From assembly GCA_963726405.1 (NCBI GenBank), contig CAVSCF010000001.1:434001-498000 (forward strand): 64,000 bases of DNA. Reading direction: 5' to 3'. Under the pieces are notes generated by a model. It did not search any database. It saw nothing but the letters and a program-made list of their open reading frames with translations, and was not told the DNA's origin. This DNA comes from JAOUJD01 sp963726405. GTDB lineage: Bacteria > Pseudomonadota > Gammaproteobacteria > Burkholderiales > Burkholderiaceae_F. Shown here piece after piece: positions 18,086 to 25,869 of the stretch; positions within the stretch are counted from its first letter, which is position 1; every line of letters starts with the position of its first letter. The translations under genes were made by a program, and so were the position numbers.

Positions 18086-18676
18086 ATGACGATGGCACAG
18101 ATCTCGCGTGACAGCCTGCTGACGCTCGAGGCCTACGCGAAACAGCGCGGCGACTTCCGCGCGCGCGTAATCGCCCACAAGAAGAACCGGACCGTGCGCC
18201 TGGGCGAACACGTGACGCTGATCTTCGAAGACGAGCTCACGATCCGCTACCAGATCCAGGAGATGCTGCGGATCGAGAAGACGTTCGAGGAAGCGGGCAT
18301 CCGGGACGAACTCGACGCCTACAACCCGCTGATCCCCGACGGCACCAACCTCAAGGCGACGATGATGATCGAGTACGACGATCCCGTCGTCCGCAAGGAC
18401 GAACTCTCACGGCTGAAGGGCATCGAGGATCGCGTGTACGTCCAGGTCGACGGCCAACCGAAGGTCTGCGCGATTGCCGACGAGGACCTGGAACGCGAGA
18501 ACGAGGAGAAGACCTCGGCGGTCCACTTCCTGCGGTTCGAATTCGATTCCCCCGCCATTGCAGGGATCAGGCAGGGCGCGGCGATTGCCATGGGCATTGA
18601 TCATCCCCACTACGCGGTGCGGCTCGAAGAGGTCGCGCCTCAGGTGCAGAGCGCGCTTGCCCGGGACTTCGGCTGA
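18086..18676 (+). CDS. DUF3501 family protein
   Basis: The 196-residue protein is of unknown function and matches DUF3501 in length and in segments such as RDSLLTLEAYAKQRGDFRA, YQIQEMLRIEKTFEEAGI and LPC-free C-terminal GIDHPHYAVRLEEVAPQVQ. It has no cysteine cluster except one Cys in KVCAIADED, and no signal peptide. It follows the Fe-S gene by 23 bases, so the two are cotranscribed, and the trio rubrerythrin / Fe-S protein / DUF3501 acts as a unit. Two ATGs (18086 and 18092) are both possible starts. A structural or assembly role for the Fe-S partner is a guess only. Confidence 0.9.
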   Translation: MTMAQISRDSLLTLEAYAKQRGDFRARVIAHKKNRTVRLGEHVTLIFEDELTIRYQIQEMLRIEKTFEEAGIRDELDAYNPLIPDGTNLKATMMIEYDDPVVRKDELSRLKGIEDRVYVQVDGQPKVCAIADEDLERENEEKTSAVHFLRFEFDSPAIAGIRQGAAIAMGIDHPHYAVRLEEVAPQVQSALARDFG

Positions 18677-19802
18677 CGACCCCTTCGAGCGGACTCCGAG
18701 CGACGACCCGGTCGTCGCCGAATCGGTTCCGGTCGTACCTGCCCGCAAGGGGCGCGGGGCGGTGTCCAACCTGGCGCACCGCTTCGAGTCGGTCGCGCGC
18801 GCCGTGGACGCAGAGTCCCTTGCCCCGGACGAGGACGACTGTGGACGCCCGCCGCTTGCCACCACCGTCACGCTGGAGACCGCGCGTTCCATCATCACGC
18901 GCAACGAGTCGCCGGACATCGGCTTCGACCGCTCGATCAACCCGTACCGCGGCTGCGAGCACGGCTGCATCTACTGCTATGCGCGGCCGACCCACAGCTA
19001 CCTGAATCTGTCGCCGGGCCTCGACTTCGAGACGAAGCTCGTCGCCAAGTCGAACGCCGCCGAGTTGCTGGTCAGGGAACTCGCAGCGCCGGGGTACTCC
19101 CCGGAACTGATCATGGTCGGCGTGAATACGGACGCCTACCAGCCGATCGAACGCGAACTGAAGCTGACGCGCGGGATTCTCGAAGTCCTGACGGAGGCCC
19201 GCCATCCGTTCGGCCTCGTCACCAAGTCGGCGCTCATCGAGCGCGATGTCGACCTCATCGCGGCGATGGCGGCGTTGAACCTCGCCTCGGTCAGCATCAG
19301 CATCACCTCGCTCGACGCGAAGCTTTCGCGCATCCTGGAGCCGCGCGCCGCCAGCCCCGAGCGGCGCCTGCGGACGGTCCGGACACTCGCCGAGGCCGGC
19401 ATTCCGGTGCGCGTGAACCTCGCTCCGGTCATCCCCTTCATCAACGAACCGGAGATCGAGGCGATCGTCGAGGCCGCGGCCGAGGCCGGGGCGAAGAACG
19501 CGCACTACACGGTGGTCAGGTTGCCCTGGGAAGTGAGCCCGCTGTTCGAGGAGTGGCTGCAGGCGCACTTTCCGGACCGCGCCCGGCGCGTGATGAACCG
19601 GATTCGGGAGATGCGCGGCGGCAAGAACTACGACGCGGAGTTCGGACGACGGATGACAGGCGCGGGGACCTGGGCGCAGCTGATCTCCCGGCGCTTCCAT
19701 CGCATCAGTGCACGGCATGGGTTCAGCGACGACTGGCCGGCACTGCGCAAGGACCTGTTCATCCGCCCCCGGCCGCCCTCGCCGCAGGTCGACCTGTTCT
19801 GA
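18657..19802 (+). CDS. PA0069 family radical SAM protein
   Basis: The protein has about 381 residues, with the radical-SAM cluster motif CEHGCIYCYARP (C-x3-C-x2-C). Upstream is the family marker INPYRGC, and KGRGAVSNLAHRFES lies near the N-terminus. It belongs to the SplB-like/PA0069 group, whose substrate is unknown. There is no ATG in a sensible place: a TTG at 18657, overlapping the DUF3501 gene by 20 bases, is the best candidate, and the conserved region begins about 28 residues later. The overlap suggests it may be the fourth gene of the OxyR-linked operon. It converges on the TM2-domain gene with a 3-base gap. Confidence 0.88.
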   Translation: MPGTSADDPFERTPSDDPVVAESVPVVPARKGRGAVSNLAHRFESVARAVDAESLAPDEDDCGRPPLATTVTLETARSIITRNESPDIGFDRSINPYRGCEHGCIYCYARPTHSYLNLSPGLDFETKLVAKSNAAELLVRELAAPGYSPELIMVGVNTDAYQPIERELKLTRGILEVLTEARHPFGLVTKSALIERDVDLIAAMAALNLASVSISITSLDAKLSRILEPRAASPERRLRTVRTLAEAGIPVRVNLAPVIPFINEPEIEAIVEAAAEAGAKNAHYTVVRLPWEVSPLFEEWLQAHFPDRARRVMNRIREMRGGKNYDAEFGRRMTGAGTWAQLISRRFHRISARHGFSDDWPALRKDLFIRPRPPSPQVDLF

Positions 19803-19805
19803 CGC

Positions 19806-20213
19806 TCAGCCTGGCCTGGCCAGGCTTTCGTAGTAGGTCTGGAACAGCAGCGCGATCGTCGACATCAGCACGATCGCCCCGACGGCGAGCGAAGCGATGG
19901 CGACGAGCACCGCATCCCAGCCGCTGCGGTTGCGGCGGTCGACGCCGCGGTTGAAGCGGGCGTCGAACTTCTCGTCCGGCATCAGCGCCAGCACCAGGGC
20001 CTGCAGGAAGCCGGCGACCACAGGCGCCATGGCGACGAAGAACGCCGGCGTCTGGTACCAGTTGCGCACCCCGATCAGCAGCGGCAGCGCCCCCAGCGTA
20101 ATGCCCAGCGGCAGCCACCAGAGGCCCTGACCCAGGTACACCCGGTTCAGCCCGAGCGCGCCCGTGACGGCGGCGAGGAGGGCGGCGAGGGCCTTGTGGC
20201 GGAACCGTGGCAT
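19806..20213 (-). CDS. TM2 domain-containing membrane protein
   Basis: The 135-residue protein begins with a short basic stretch (MPRFRHK). It then shows the TM2-type pair of helices with the connecting GALGLNRVYLGQGLWWLPLG motif, and further hydrophobic segments near residues 40-52, 60-80 and 105-130. TM2 proteins have no agreed function in bacteria. The Met chosen starts the hydrophobic region; longer upstream reading adds an unlikely proline/arginine-rich segment that would run into the rpsP promoter. It is divergent from rpsP. Confidence 0.8.
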   Translation of the reverse strand: MPRFRHKALAALLAAVTGALGLNRVYLGQGLWWLPLGITLGALPLLIGVRNWYQTPAFFVAMAPVVAGFLQALVLALMPDEKFDARFNRGVDRRNRSGWDAVLVAIASLAVGAIVLMSTIALLFQTYYESLARPG

Positions 20214-20279
20214 GGCGGGCGCAATGATAGTGGTCCACCCACGGTACCGCTGGCTCGGGAACGGCCCGGGGACGCCCGG

Positions 20280-20309
20280 TTGCCTGGGTCGGGGTGCCAC
20301 GGCTACAAT
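20280..20309 (+). promoter_or_regulatory. Sigma-70 promoter of rpsP-rimM-trmD-rplS
   Basis: TTGCCT at 20280 and TACAAT at 20304 are spaced by 18 bases and lie 107 bases before rpsP. This leaves an untranslated leader of about 100 bases, as is common for this operon. Confidence 0.6.
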
Positions 20310-20416
20310 CGCGAGTTTTCCGCGGTGCCGGCGGCCCACTGAATGGGTCCACGCATGGGCCAACCCATGGGTCAACGTCTGGCCCCCGCAAGCCCAGAAC
20401 AAGCAAAGGATTACAG

Positions 20417-20668
20417 ATGGTTGTCATTCGCCTGGCCCGAGGCGGCGCCAAGAAGCGCCCGTTCTTCAACATCGTCGCCACCGATTCGCGCAACGCGCGC
20501 GACGGTCGTTTCATCGAGCGCGTCGGTTTCTACAACCCGGTCGCCGCCGCGAACGAGCAGCGCTTCCGCATCGCGCAGGACCGCCTGGCCTACTGGACGG
20601 GCACGGGCGCGCAGATGTCGCCGACCGTGGCGCGCCTGGTCAAGGAGTTCGCTCCCGCCAACGCCTGA
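20417..20668 (+). CDS. rpsP: 30S ribosomal protein S16
   Basis: This is an 83-residue protein of normal S16 length. The opening VVIRLARGGAKKRPFFNIV and the segment RDGRFIERVGFYNP are diagnostic. It binds 16S rRNA early in small-subunit assembly. It is the first gene of the conserved rpsP-rimM-trmD-rplS operon, followed by rimM after 10 bases. The ATG follows a weak GGATTACAG leader. Confidence 0.98.
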   Translation: MVVIRLARGGAKKRPFFNIVATDSRNARDGRFIERVGFYNPVAAANEQRFRIAQDRLAYWTGTGAQMSPTVARLVKEFAPANA

Positions 20669-20678
20669 GTGGCTCGGC

Positions 20679-21221
20679 GTGGCTGAGCGGGCCGGCGATC
20701 CATCGGCTGCGGCCGACCTGATCGAACTCGGCGCCGTCCGCGGCGCCTATGGCTTGCGGGGGTGGCTGCGGATCGCCCCTTTTGCCACGGATGGCGGAGT
20801 GCTGGACGCGGTCGACGATTGGTGGCTCGTCCGGGGCAACGACAAGCAGAGCGTGACCGTCGAGAGTCGTCGCCGGCACGGAGCCTCGATCCTGGCGAAG
20901 TTGCCCGGGTGCGAGACGAAAGAGGCCGCCGATGCCCTGAAAGGCGCGACGGTGGCGGTGGCGAGAGACCGTTTTCCGCCATTGCCGCAGGGCCAGCATT
21001 ACCTCGGTGACCTGCTCGGCAGTCGGGTGGTGAACCGGACCGGGGAAACGCTCGGTGCAGTGAGCGGGTTGCGTGCCAACGAAGTGGCGGGCGTCCTGCG
21101 GCAGTGGCTGGAAGTCACGGACGGCAGCGATACGCACCTGATCCCGCTGGTCGAGCCCTACGTGGACGAGGTCGACACAGCGGCAAAGGTGGTCCGGGTC
21201 GACTGGCAGCGCGATTGGTAG
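20679..21221 (+). CDS. rimM: Ribosome maturation factor RimM
   Basis: The 180-residue protein has the N-terminal RimM barrel (IELGAVRGAYGLRGWLRIAPF) and the C-terminal PRC barrel (YLGDLLGSRVVN through LIPLVEPYVDEVD). It assists 30S head assembly together with S19. The start is taken as GTG, ten bases after rpsP; no ATG fits. The last strand, KVVRVDWQRDW, is the usual RimM end. It lies in the expected place between rpsP and trmD. Confidence 0.96.
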   Translation: MAERAGDPSAAADLIELGAVRGAYGLRGWLRIAPFATDGGVLDAVDDWWLVRGNDKQSVTVESRRRHGASILAKLPGCETKEAADALKGATVAVARDRFPPLPQGQHYLGDLLGSRVVNRTGETLGAVSGLRANEVAGVLRQWLEVTDGSDTHLIPLVEPYVDEVDTAAKVVRVDWQRDW

Positions 21222-21257
21222 GTTGGCAAAAGCGGTGATGGGCAGGAACGGGGACCG

Positions 21258-22022
21258 ATGCGCTTCGACGTGATCACGCTGTTCCCTGCCATGTTCACAG
21301 CCGTCACCGAGCACGGAATCACGCGCCGGGCGTACGAGCAGGGCCTGTGGTCGCTGGTGAGCTGGAATCCGCGCGACTTCACCAGCGACGCGCACCGCAC
21401 GGTGGACGACCGTCCGTATGGTGGCGGACCGGGGATGGTGATGATGGCCGAGCCGCTCGCGCAGGCGGTCGCCGCAGCCAAGGCCGATGGCGGCGGGGCG
21501 CGCGTGGTGACCTTCGCGCCGAACGGCGCGCCGTTGACGGACGCGCGGGTGCGGCAACTGGCGGAGCAGGGCGGGTCGCTCGCGCTGGTGTGTGGTCGGT
21601 ACGAGGCGATCGACGAACGCTTCCTCCAGGAATGCGTGGACGAGGTGGTGTCCGTCGGTGACTTCGTGATGTCGGGCGGGGAGGTGCCGGCGATGGCGTT
21701 GATCGACGCCGTGGTCAGGCAGCTGCCCGGTGCACTGAAGGAAGCGTCGGCGGACGAGGAATCGTTCGCGACGGGTCTGCTGGACGGACCGCACTACACG
21801 CGGCCGGAAGTGTGGCGGGGTCGCGCGGTGCCGGACGTCCTGCTGTCGGGCCATCATGCGGACATCGCGCGGTGGCGGCGAAAGCAGGCGCTGGCGATGA
21901 CGAGGGCGACGCGACCGGAGCTGATCGAGCAGGCCCGCGCGGCCGGTCGACTGAGTGCGCAGGACGAAAAGGATTTGCGCGAGATCGCGCAGAATGGCGC
22001 GGCGGAGAAATCCGCCGCTTGA
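21258..22022 (+). CDS. trmD: tRNA (guanine-N1)-methyltransferase
   Basis: The 254-residue SPOUT-class enzyme methylates G37 of tRNAs, preventing +1 frameshifting. It begins MRFDVITLFPAMF and shows DRPYGGGPGMVMM, LVCGRYEAIDERF and the knot segment SVGDFVMSGGEVPAMALID, all canonical. Residues after about 200 form the C-terminal tRNA-binding part (VLLSGHHADIARWRRKQAL). It is the third gene of the ribosomal operon. Confidence 0.98.
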   Translation: MRFDVITLFPAMFTAVTEHGITRRAYEQGLWSLVSWNPRDFTSDAHRTVDDRPYGGGPGMVMMAEPLAQAVAAAKADGGGARVVTFAPNGAPLTDARVRQLAEQGGSLALVCGRYEAIDERFLQECVDEVVSVGDFVMSGGEVPAMALIDAVVRQLPGALKEASADEESFATGLLDGPHYTRPEVWRGRAVPDVLLSGHHADIARWRRKQALAMTRATRPELIEQARAAGRLSAQDEKDLREIAQNGAAEKSAA

Positions 22023-22098
22023 CGAAGCAGGGCAAGGCACCATCCTCTCGGCGGCAACACATCAAAAGAGCCGTGCGACGATGGCTTAAGGAGCAGAG

Positions 22099-22506
22099 AT
22101 GAACATCATCGAAAAACTCGAACAGGAAGAGCTGACCCGCGTGAGCGTGGGCAAGACGATTCCCACGTTCGGTCCCGGCGACACCGTGATCGTCAGCGTC
22201 AACGTGGTCGAGGGCACGCGCAAGCGCGTGCAGGCGTTCGAAGGCGTCGTGATCGGCCGCCGCAACCGCGGGCTGAACTCGTCGTTCGTCGTTCGCAAGG
22301 TATCGAGCGGGGAAGGCGTGGAGCGCACGTTCCAGCTGTATTCGCCGACGATCGCGTCGATCGAGGTGAAGCGCCGCGGCGACGTGCGCCGCGCGAAGCT
22401 CTACTACCTGCGCGAGCGTTCCGGCAAGTCGGCCCGCATCCGCGAAAAGCTCGAACACAAGAGCGCCGCGGCCAAGAAGGCGGCCGAGGCGGCGAAGACC
22501 GAGTAA
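22099..22506 (+). CDS. rplS: 50S ribosomal protein L19
   Basis: The 135-residue protein has the L19 signatures FGPGDTVIVSVNVVEGTRKR, RVQAFEGVVIGRRNRGLNSSF and LYSPTIASIEV. It sits at the 30S-50S interface. An AAGGAG ribosome site precedes the ATG. The C-terminus carries a lysine/alanine-rich tail (about 20 residues) longer than in E. coli, as in related betaproteobacteria. A strong terminator follows. Confidence 0.98.
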   Translation: MNIIEKLEQEELTRVSVGKTIPTFGPGDTVIVSVNVVEGTRKRVQAFEGVVIGRRNRGLNSSFVVRKVSSGEGVERTFQLYSPTIASIEVKRRGDVRRAKLYYLRERSGKSARIREKLEHKSAAAKKAAEAAKTE

Positions 22507-22530
22507 GGCCTTGCCTCGAATCCGGCCAAC

Positions 22531-22562
22531 GAAGGCCGCCGCTTGCGGCGGCCTTCTTGTTT
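22531..22562 (+). terminator. Rho-independent terminator after rplS
   Basis: A 10-12 bp GC-rich stem (GAAGGCCGCC at 22531 with GGCGGCCTTC at 22547) is followed by TTGTTT. Its T-tract runs right up to the start of the Nudix gene, so that gene needs readthrough or an internal promoter. Confidence 0.9.
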
Positions 22563-22563
22563 C

Positions 22564-23271
22564 ATGATGGCGAGCCCGCCGACGCGCCTGCCCGGCTTCG
22601 ATCCCGAGTCGGTCCCGCACGATCCCGAGTTCGCGGACCCGCTCAGACGCGGTGCACCGGTTCCGCACGCCGCGATGCAACCGGTGGCGCTGCGCCGGCG
22701 TTTCGTCGAACCGCCGGTGTGGTCGCCTGAGATGCGCTCGGACGCGCGGCTCTTCGACCCCGAGGTCGAGCCACGGCCGGCGTCCGTACTGGTGCCGCTC
22801 GTCGTGCGCGACAACGGCGTCAACGTCCTGCTCACGCAGCGCACGGCGCACCTGACCGATCACGCCGGACAGATCAGCTTTCCCGGGGGCCGCGTGGAGG
22901 AGGGCGACGCCGACGCGGTTGCCACGGCACTGCGCGAGAGCGAGGAAGAGATCGGGCTTCCCCACGGGGTCGTCGACGTGCTCGGCCGCCTGCCCGAATA
23001 CCGCACCGTCACCGGCTACCGCGTAACGCCGGTGGTCGCCCTCATCGAACGGCCGTTCACGTTGCGCCTCGACACCTTCGAGGTGTCGGAAGCCTTCGAA
23101 GTCCCGCTGGCGTTCCTGATGGACCCGGCCAACCACGAGCGCAGGCTCTATCGTTTCGCGGAGATCGCCCGCACGTTCTACGCCATGCCGTACGAGGCCA
23201 AGCGCCGTTATTACATCTGGGGCGCCACCGCGGCGATGCTGCGCAACTTCTATCACTTCCTGCGCGCCTGA
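22564..23271 (+). CDS. CoA pyrophosphatase (Nudix hydrolase)
   Basis: The protein is about 235 residues. The Nudix box is complete: G(x5)E(x7)REUxEExGU is met by GGRVEEGDADAVATALRESE followed by EEIGL. Upstream, LLTQRTAHLTDHAGQISFPGG is the CoA-pyrophosphatase (NudL/NUDT7-like) signature. It cleaves CoA or acyl-CoA to phosphopantetheine and adenosine diphosphate. Two adjacent ATGs (22564, 22567) follow immediately after the rplS terminator. The gene order after rplS (Nudix then CobD-like) is a common betaproteobacterial arrangement. Confidence 0.94.
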   Translation: MMASPPTRLPGFDPESVPHDPEFADPLRRGAPVPHAAMQPVALRRRFVEPPVWSPEMRSDARLFDPEVEPRPASVLVPLVVRDNGVNVLLTQRTAHLTDHAGQISFPGGRVEEGDADAVATALRESEEEIGLPHGVVDVLGRLPEYRTVTGYRVTPVVALIERPFTLRLDTFEVSEAFEVPLAFLMDPANHERRLYRFAEIARTFYAMPYEAKRRYYIWGATAAMLRNFYHFLRA

Positions 23272-23325
23272 CGGGCCCGCTCGGCGGCCGCCGGCCCTCT
23301 ACAATCCGCCGCGGAGGTTCCGATC

Positions 23326-24291
23326 GTGGGCTGGCTTTCCCTCATCATCACGTTGCTGCTGGAACAGGTGCGCCCGTTGCCGGCGGTGAATCCGGTCTAC
23401 GGTGCCGTCCGCCAGGTGTCCGGCTGGGCGGAGCGCAACCTGAACGCCGGCCGGCGCCGTCATGGCGTCTATGCATGGCTCCTCGTCGTGATCGGCCTGG
23501 CGCTCGTCGTCGGCGCCGTCTACGCCGTGGCGTCGTCGATCAACGTGGTCCTCGGACTGGTGGTCAATGTCGCGGTGCTGTTCTTCGCGCTCGGGTTCCG
23601 CCAGTTCAGCCATCGCGGCACGGAGATCCAGATGGCGCTGGCAAACGGCGATCTCAACGCCGCACGTGGCGAACTGTCGGCCTGGAAGCAGCAGAGCGAT
23701 CCGTCGTTCACCGCCGCCGACCTGCCGCAGGAGGAAGTCGTGCGGCAGACGATCGAGCATGGCCTGCTGCTCGCTCATCGGCACGTGTTCGGCGTGTTCT
23801 TCTGGTTCGTCGTGCTGCCGGGCCCGATGGGCGCGGTCGTGTACCGGCTCGCGGAGCATGTTGCGAGAGTCTGGAACCGGCCTCCGCCAACGGGCACGCC
23901 GCCCGACCGCTTCGGACACTTCGCGCGCCGCGCCTTCGCCTGGATCGACTGGATTCCCGCGCGCCTGACCTCGCTCGGCTTCGCGATCGTCGGCGACTTC
24001 GAGGGCGCGATCTACTGCTGGCGGCAGGTGTCCCGGCACGCCCCGGTCGACGCGGTGCCGGCGCCGGACGCGCGCACGCTGATTCTCGCGACGGCCAGCG
24101 GCGCGCTCGGCCTTCGACTGATGCCCGCCGCCGAAGCGGTAAAGCATTTCGACGAAGTCGGCAACGAAGGGGCGGGCCTTGCAGAACCGACGGTTGCCGC
24201 GCTGCGATCCGTTGTCGGGCTCGTGTGGCGAGCGATGCTGCTGTGGCTCGTGCTGCTGCTCGCGCTGACGCTCGCGCGCTGGCTGGCCTGA
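23326..24291 (+). CDS. CobD/CbiB family membrane protein
   Basis: This is a 321-residue integral membrane protein. Hydrophobic segments stand near residues 3-15, 48-70, 72-90, 155-175 and at the C-terminus (WRAMLLWLVLLLALTLARWL). It matches the CobD/CbiB family (FALGFRQFSHRGTEIQMAL, SLGFAIVGDFEGAIYCWR). CobD makes adenosylcobinamide from cobyric acid, but this betaproteobacterial branch is usually found without cobalamin genes and may do something else; none is nearby. The start is GTG with a GGAGG site at 23313. TACAAT at 23300 is a likely -10. Confidence 0.85.
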   Translation: MGWLSLIITLLLEQVRPLPAVNPVYGAVRQVSGWAERNLNAGRRRHGVYAWLLVVIGLALVVGAVYAVASSINVVLGLVVNVAVLFFALGFRQFSHRGTEIQMALANGDLNAARGELSAWKQQSDPSFTAADLPQEEVVRQTIEHGLLLAHRHVFGVFFWFVVLPGPMGAVVYRLAEHVARVWNRPPPTGTPPDRFGHFARRAFAWIDWIPARLTSLGFAIVGDFEGAIYCWRQVSRHAPVDAVPAPDARTLILATASGALGLRLMPAAEAVKHFDEVGNEGAGLAEPTVAALRSVVGLVWRAMLLWLVLLLALTLARWLA

Positions 24292-24301
24292 TTCCGCCGA
24301 T

Positions 24302-24613
24302 TCACGCAGGGGGCCGCTCGGCTCCGCATTTCCAGCAGCTTCCGAACTGCGGTTCCGAAACTTCGCCACACTCCGCGCAACGCCACGGGGCGCCGGCGAC
24401 GGGTTGACGAAGCTGTCGCAGGATTTCGCGCGCCTGCGTCTCGTCGCCCTCGTCAAGCACCCATACCTGGGGCGCACATTCCAGGAACGGAATCTCTCCC
24501 ATCGCGCCGGAAAGCGTCGTGTTGCGAACCTCGCAGCGGATGCCCGAGGCACGCAGCGTGTCGGCCCAGATGGCCGCCTGCAGCGGATGATCGGCTCGCG
24601 CGATCAGCTTCAA
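24302..24613 (-). CDS. DUF2007 domain protein with C-terminal zinc ribbon
   Basis: The 103-residue protein has an N-terminal DUF2007 (putative signal-transducing) domain, LIARADHPLQAAIWADTLRASG. A C-terminal zinc ribbon of two CxxC knuckles follows (CAECGEVSEP and GSCWKCG). The start is TTG, overlapping the rsgA stop by four bases (TTGA), which implies translational coupling. It is the last gene of the M48-PCD-rsgA operon. Function is unknown; the DUF2007 fold resembles PII-like small ligand binders. Confidence 0.85.
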   Translation of the reverse strand: MKLIARADHPLQAAIWADTLRASGIRCEVRNTTLSGAMGEIPFLECAPQVWVLDEGDETQAREILRQLRQPVAGAPWRCAECGEVSEPQFGSCWKCGAERPPA

Positions 24614-25518
24614 AGCGGCCGCGCCAGCGCCAGCGAACGGTAGAACGCGAACCGGTCCGCCGCGACCGCACCCTGGTCCACGAGCTTGTGCACCGCGCAG
24701 TCGGGTTCCGCCAGGTGTCGGCAGTCGAGGAAGCGGCACTGCCCGAGCGCCGGTCGAAACTCCGGGAAGCTCTCCGCGAGTTGACCGATCGGCACATTGG
24801 CCAGGCCGAATTCCTGGAATCCCGGCGTGTCGACGATCGAGCCGCCGCAGGGCAGATCGAACCAGCGCGACGCCGTGGTTGTCTGTTTTCCGAGGTCAAG
24901 GCGCTGCGAGTACTCCTGCGTGCGCGCGCCGGCATCGGGAACCAGAAGGTTCAGCAAGGTCGACTTGCCCATGCCGGACTGCCCGACGAACAGGCTGGCG
25001 CGGTCGCGGACGACCGCGGTCAAGTCGGCACGGGTGCGTTCGGGCTCCGCCTTGGCGGAAAGCGCCAGGGTCGCCACGCCGAGTTGCTCGAGCGACCGCC
25101 GAAACGCGGCCGCCTCGCCGTCCTCGTCGAGGTCCGTCTTGTTCTGCACGACGACGGCTTCGATGCCCGCCGCGTACGCCGCCACCAGCGCCTTCCAGAC
25201 GAACCACCGGTTGAACGTGGGACGCGCCGCGTAGACGACGAGCACGAGGTCGATGTTGGCCGCGAGTTCCTTCACGCGGAAGCCTTCGGCCCGGAACAGC
25301 AGGGATCGGCGGGGTTTCAGGGTCTCGATCCGCGCCAGCCCGGGCGCCGAAGCATGGGCGCGCACCTGGTCGCCCACGACCACGTCACCCTTCTTGCCGC
25401 GGCGCGTGGCCGACCAGACCGCACCGCCGTCGTCCTCGATCAGGAACTGCCTGCCGAACGTCGCGACCACCCGCGCATCGAAGTCCGCCGCGTCGACGGA
25501 AGGCGCGGCAGTCCTCAT
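24610..25518 (-). CDS. rsgA: Small ribosomal subunit biogenesis GTPase RsgA
   Basis: The 302-residue protein is a circularly permuted GTPase: an OB-fold comes first, then the G4 motif NKTDLD, G1 GQSGMGKST and G3 DTPGFQEFG in permuted order. The C-terminal zinc domain has CRFLDCRHLAEPDC. It checks late 30S assembly. It overlaps the pterin dehydratase gene by four bases (ATGA) and the DUF2007 gene by four bases, so the operon is tightly coupled. Confidence 0.97.
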   Translation of the reverse strand: MRTAAPSVDAADFDARVVATFGRQFLIEDDGGAVWSATRRGKKGDVVVGDQVRAHASAPGLARIETLKPRRSLLFRAEGFRVKELAANIDLVLVVYAARPTFNRWFVWKALVAAYAAGIEAVVVQNKTDLDEDGEAAAFRRSLEQLGVATLALSAKAEPERTRADLTAVVRDRASLFVGQSGMGKSTLLNLLVPDAGARTQEYSQRLDLGKQTTTASRWFDLPCGGSIVDTPGFQEFGLANVPIGQLAESFPEFRPALGQCRFLDCRHLAEPDCAVHKLVDQGAVAADRFAFYRSLALARPL

Positions 25519-25868
25519 GCGCCGGCTGCGACGACGCGCTGCCCGTAGAGGGCGTCGACCTTCGCCGCGCAGATGAAATCGTTGATCGAGATGCCGCCGA
25601 CCGAGTGGGTGTTGAAGCGGACTTCACAGCGGTCGTAGCCGACCGCGAGGTCCGGGTGATGATCTTCGGTGTGCGCGACCCACGCCAGCGCGTTCACGAA
25701 CGCGATCGTCTCGTGATACCCGGAGAAGCGGAAAGTACGGGCAATGGCGCCGCGCTCGAGCGACCATCCGGGAAGGACCTGCAGCTGCGCCGTCACTTCG
25801 GCATCCGTCAGCGCGCCCGACGCCAGCGGGCGGCTGTGCGCCTCGCGAAGCTCGTCGACGGTTCGCAT
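25515..25868 (-). CDS. phhB: 4a-hydroxytetrahydrobiopterin dehydratase
   Basis: The 117-residue enzyme is pterin-4a-carbinolamine dehydratase. It carries the paired histidines in TEDHHPDLAVGYDRCEVRF and the segment THSVGGISINDF. It recycles the pterin cofactor of aromatic amino-acid hydroxylases, but no such hydroxylase is in the window; alternatively it may serve folate or molybdopterin side reactions. It begins one base after the M48 protease stop and overlaps rsgA by four bases. Confidence 0.94.
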   Translation of the reverse strand: MRTVDELREAHSRPLASGALTDAEVTAQLQVLPGWSLERGAIARTFRFSGYHETIAFVNALAWVAHTEDHHPDLAVGYDRCEVRFNTHSVGGISINDFICAAKVDALYGQRVVAAGA

Positions 25869-25869
25869 G

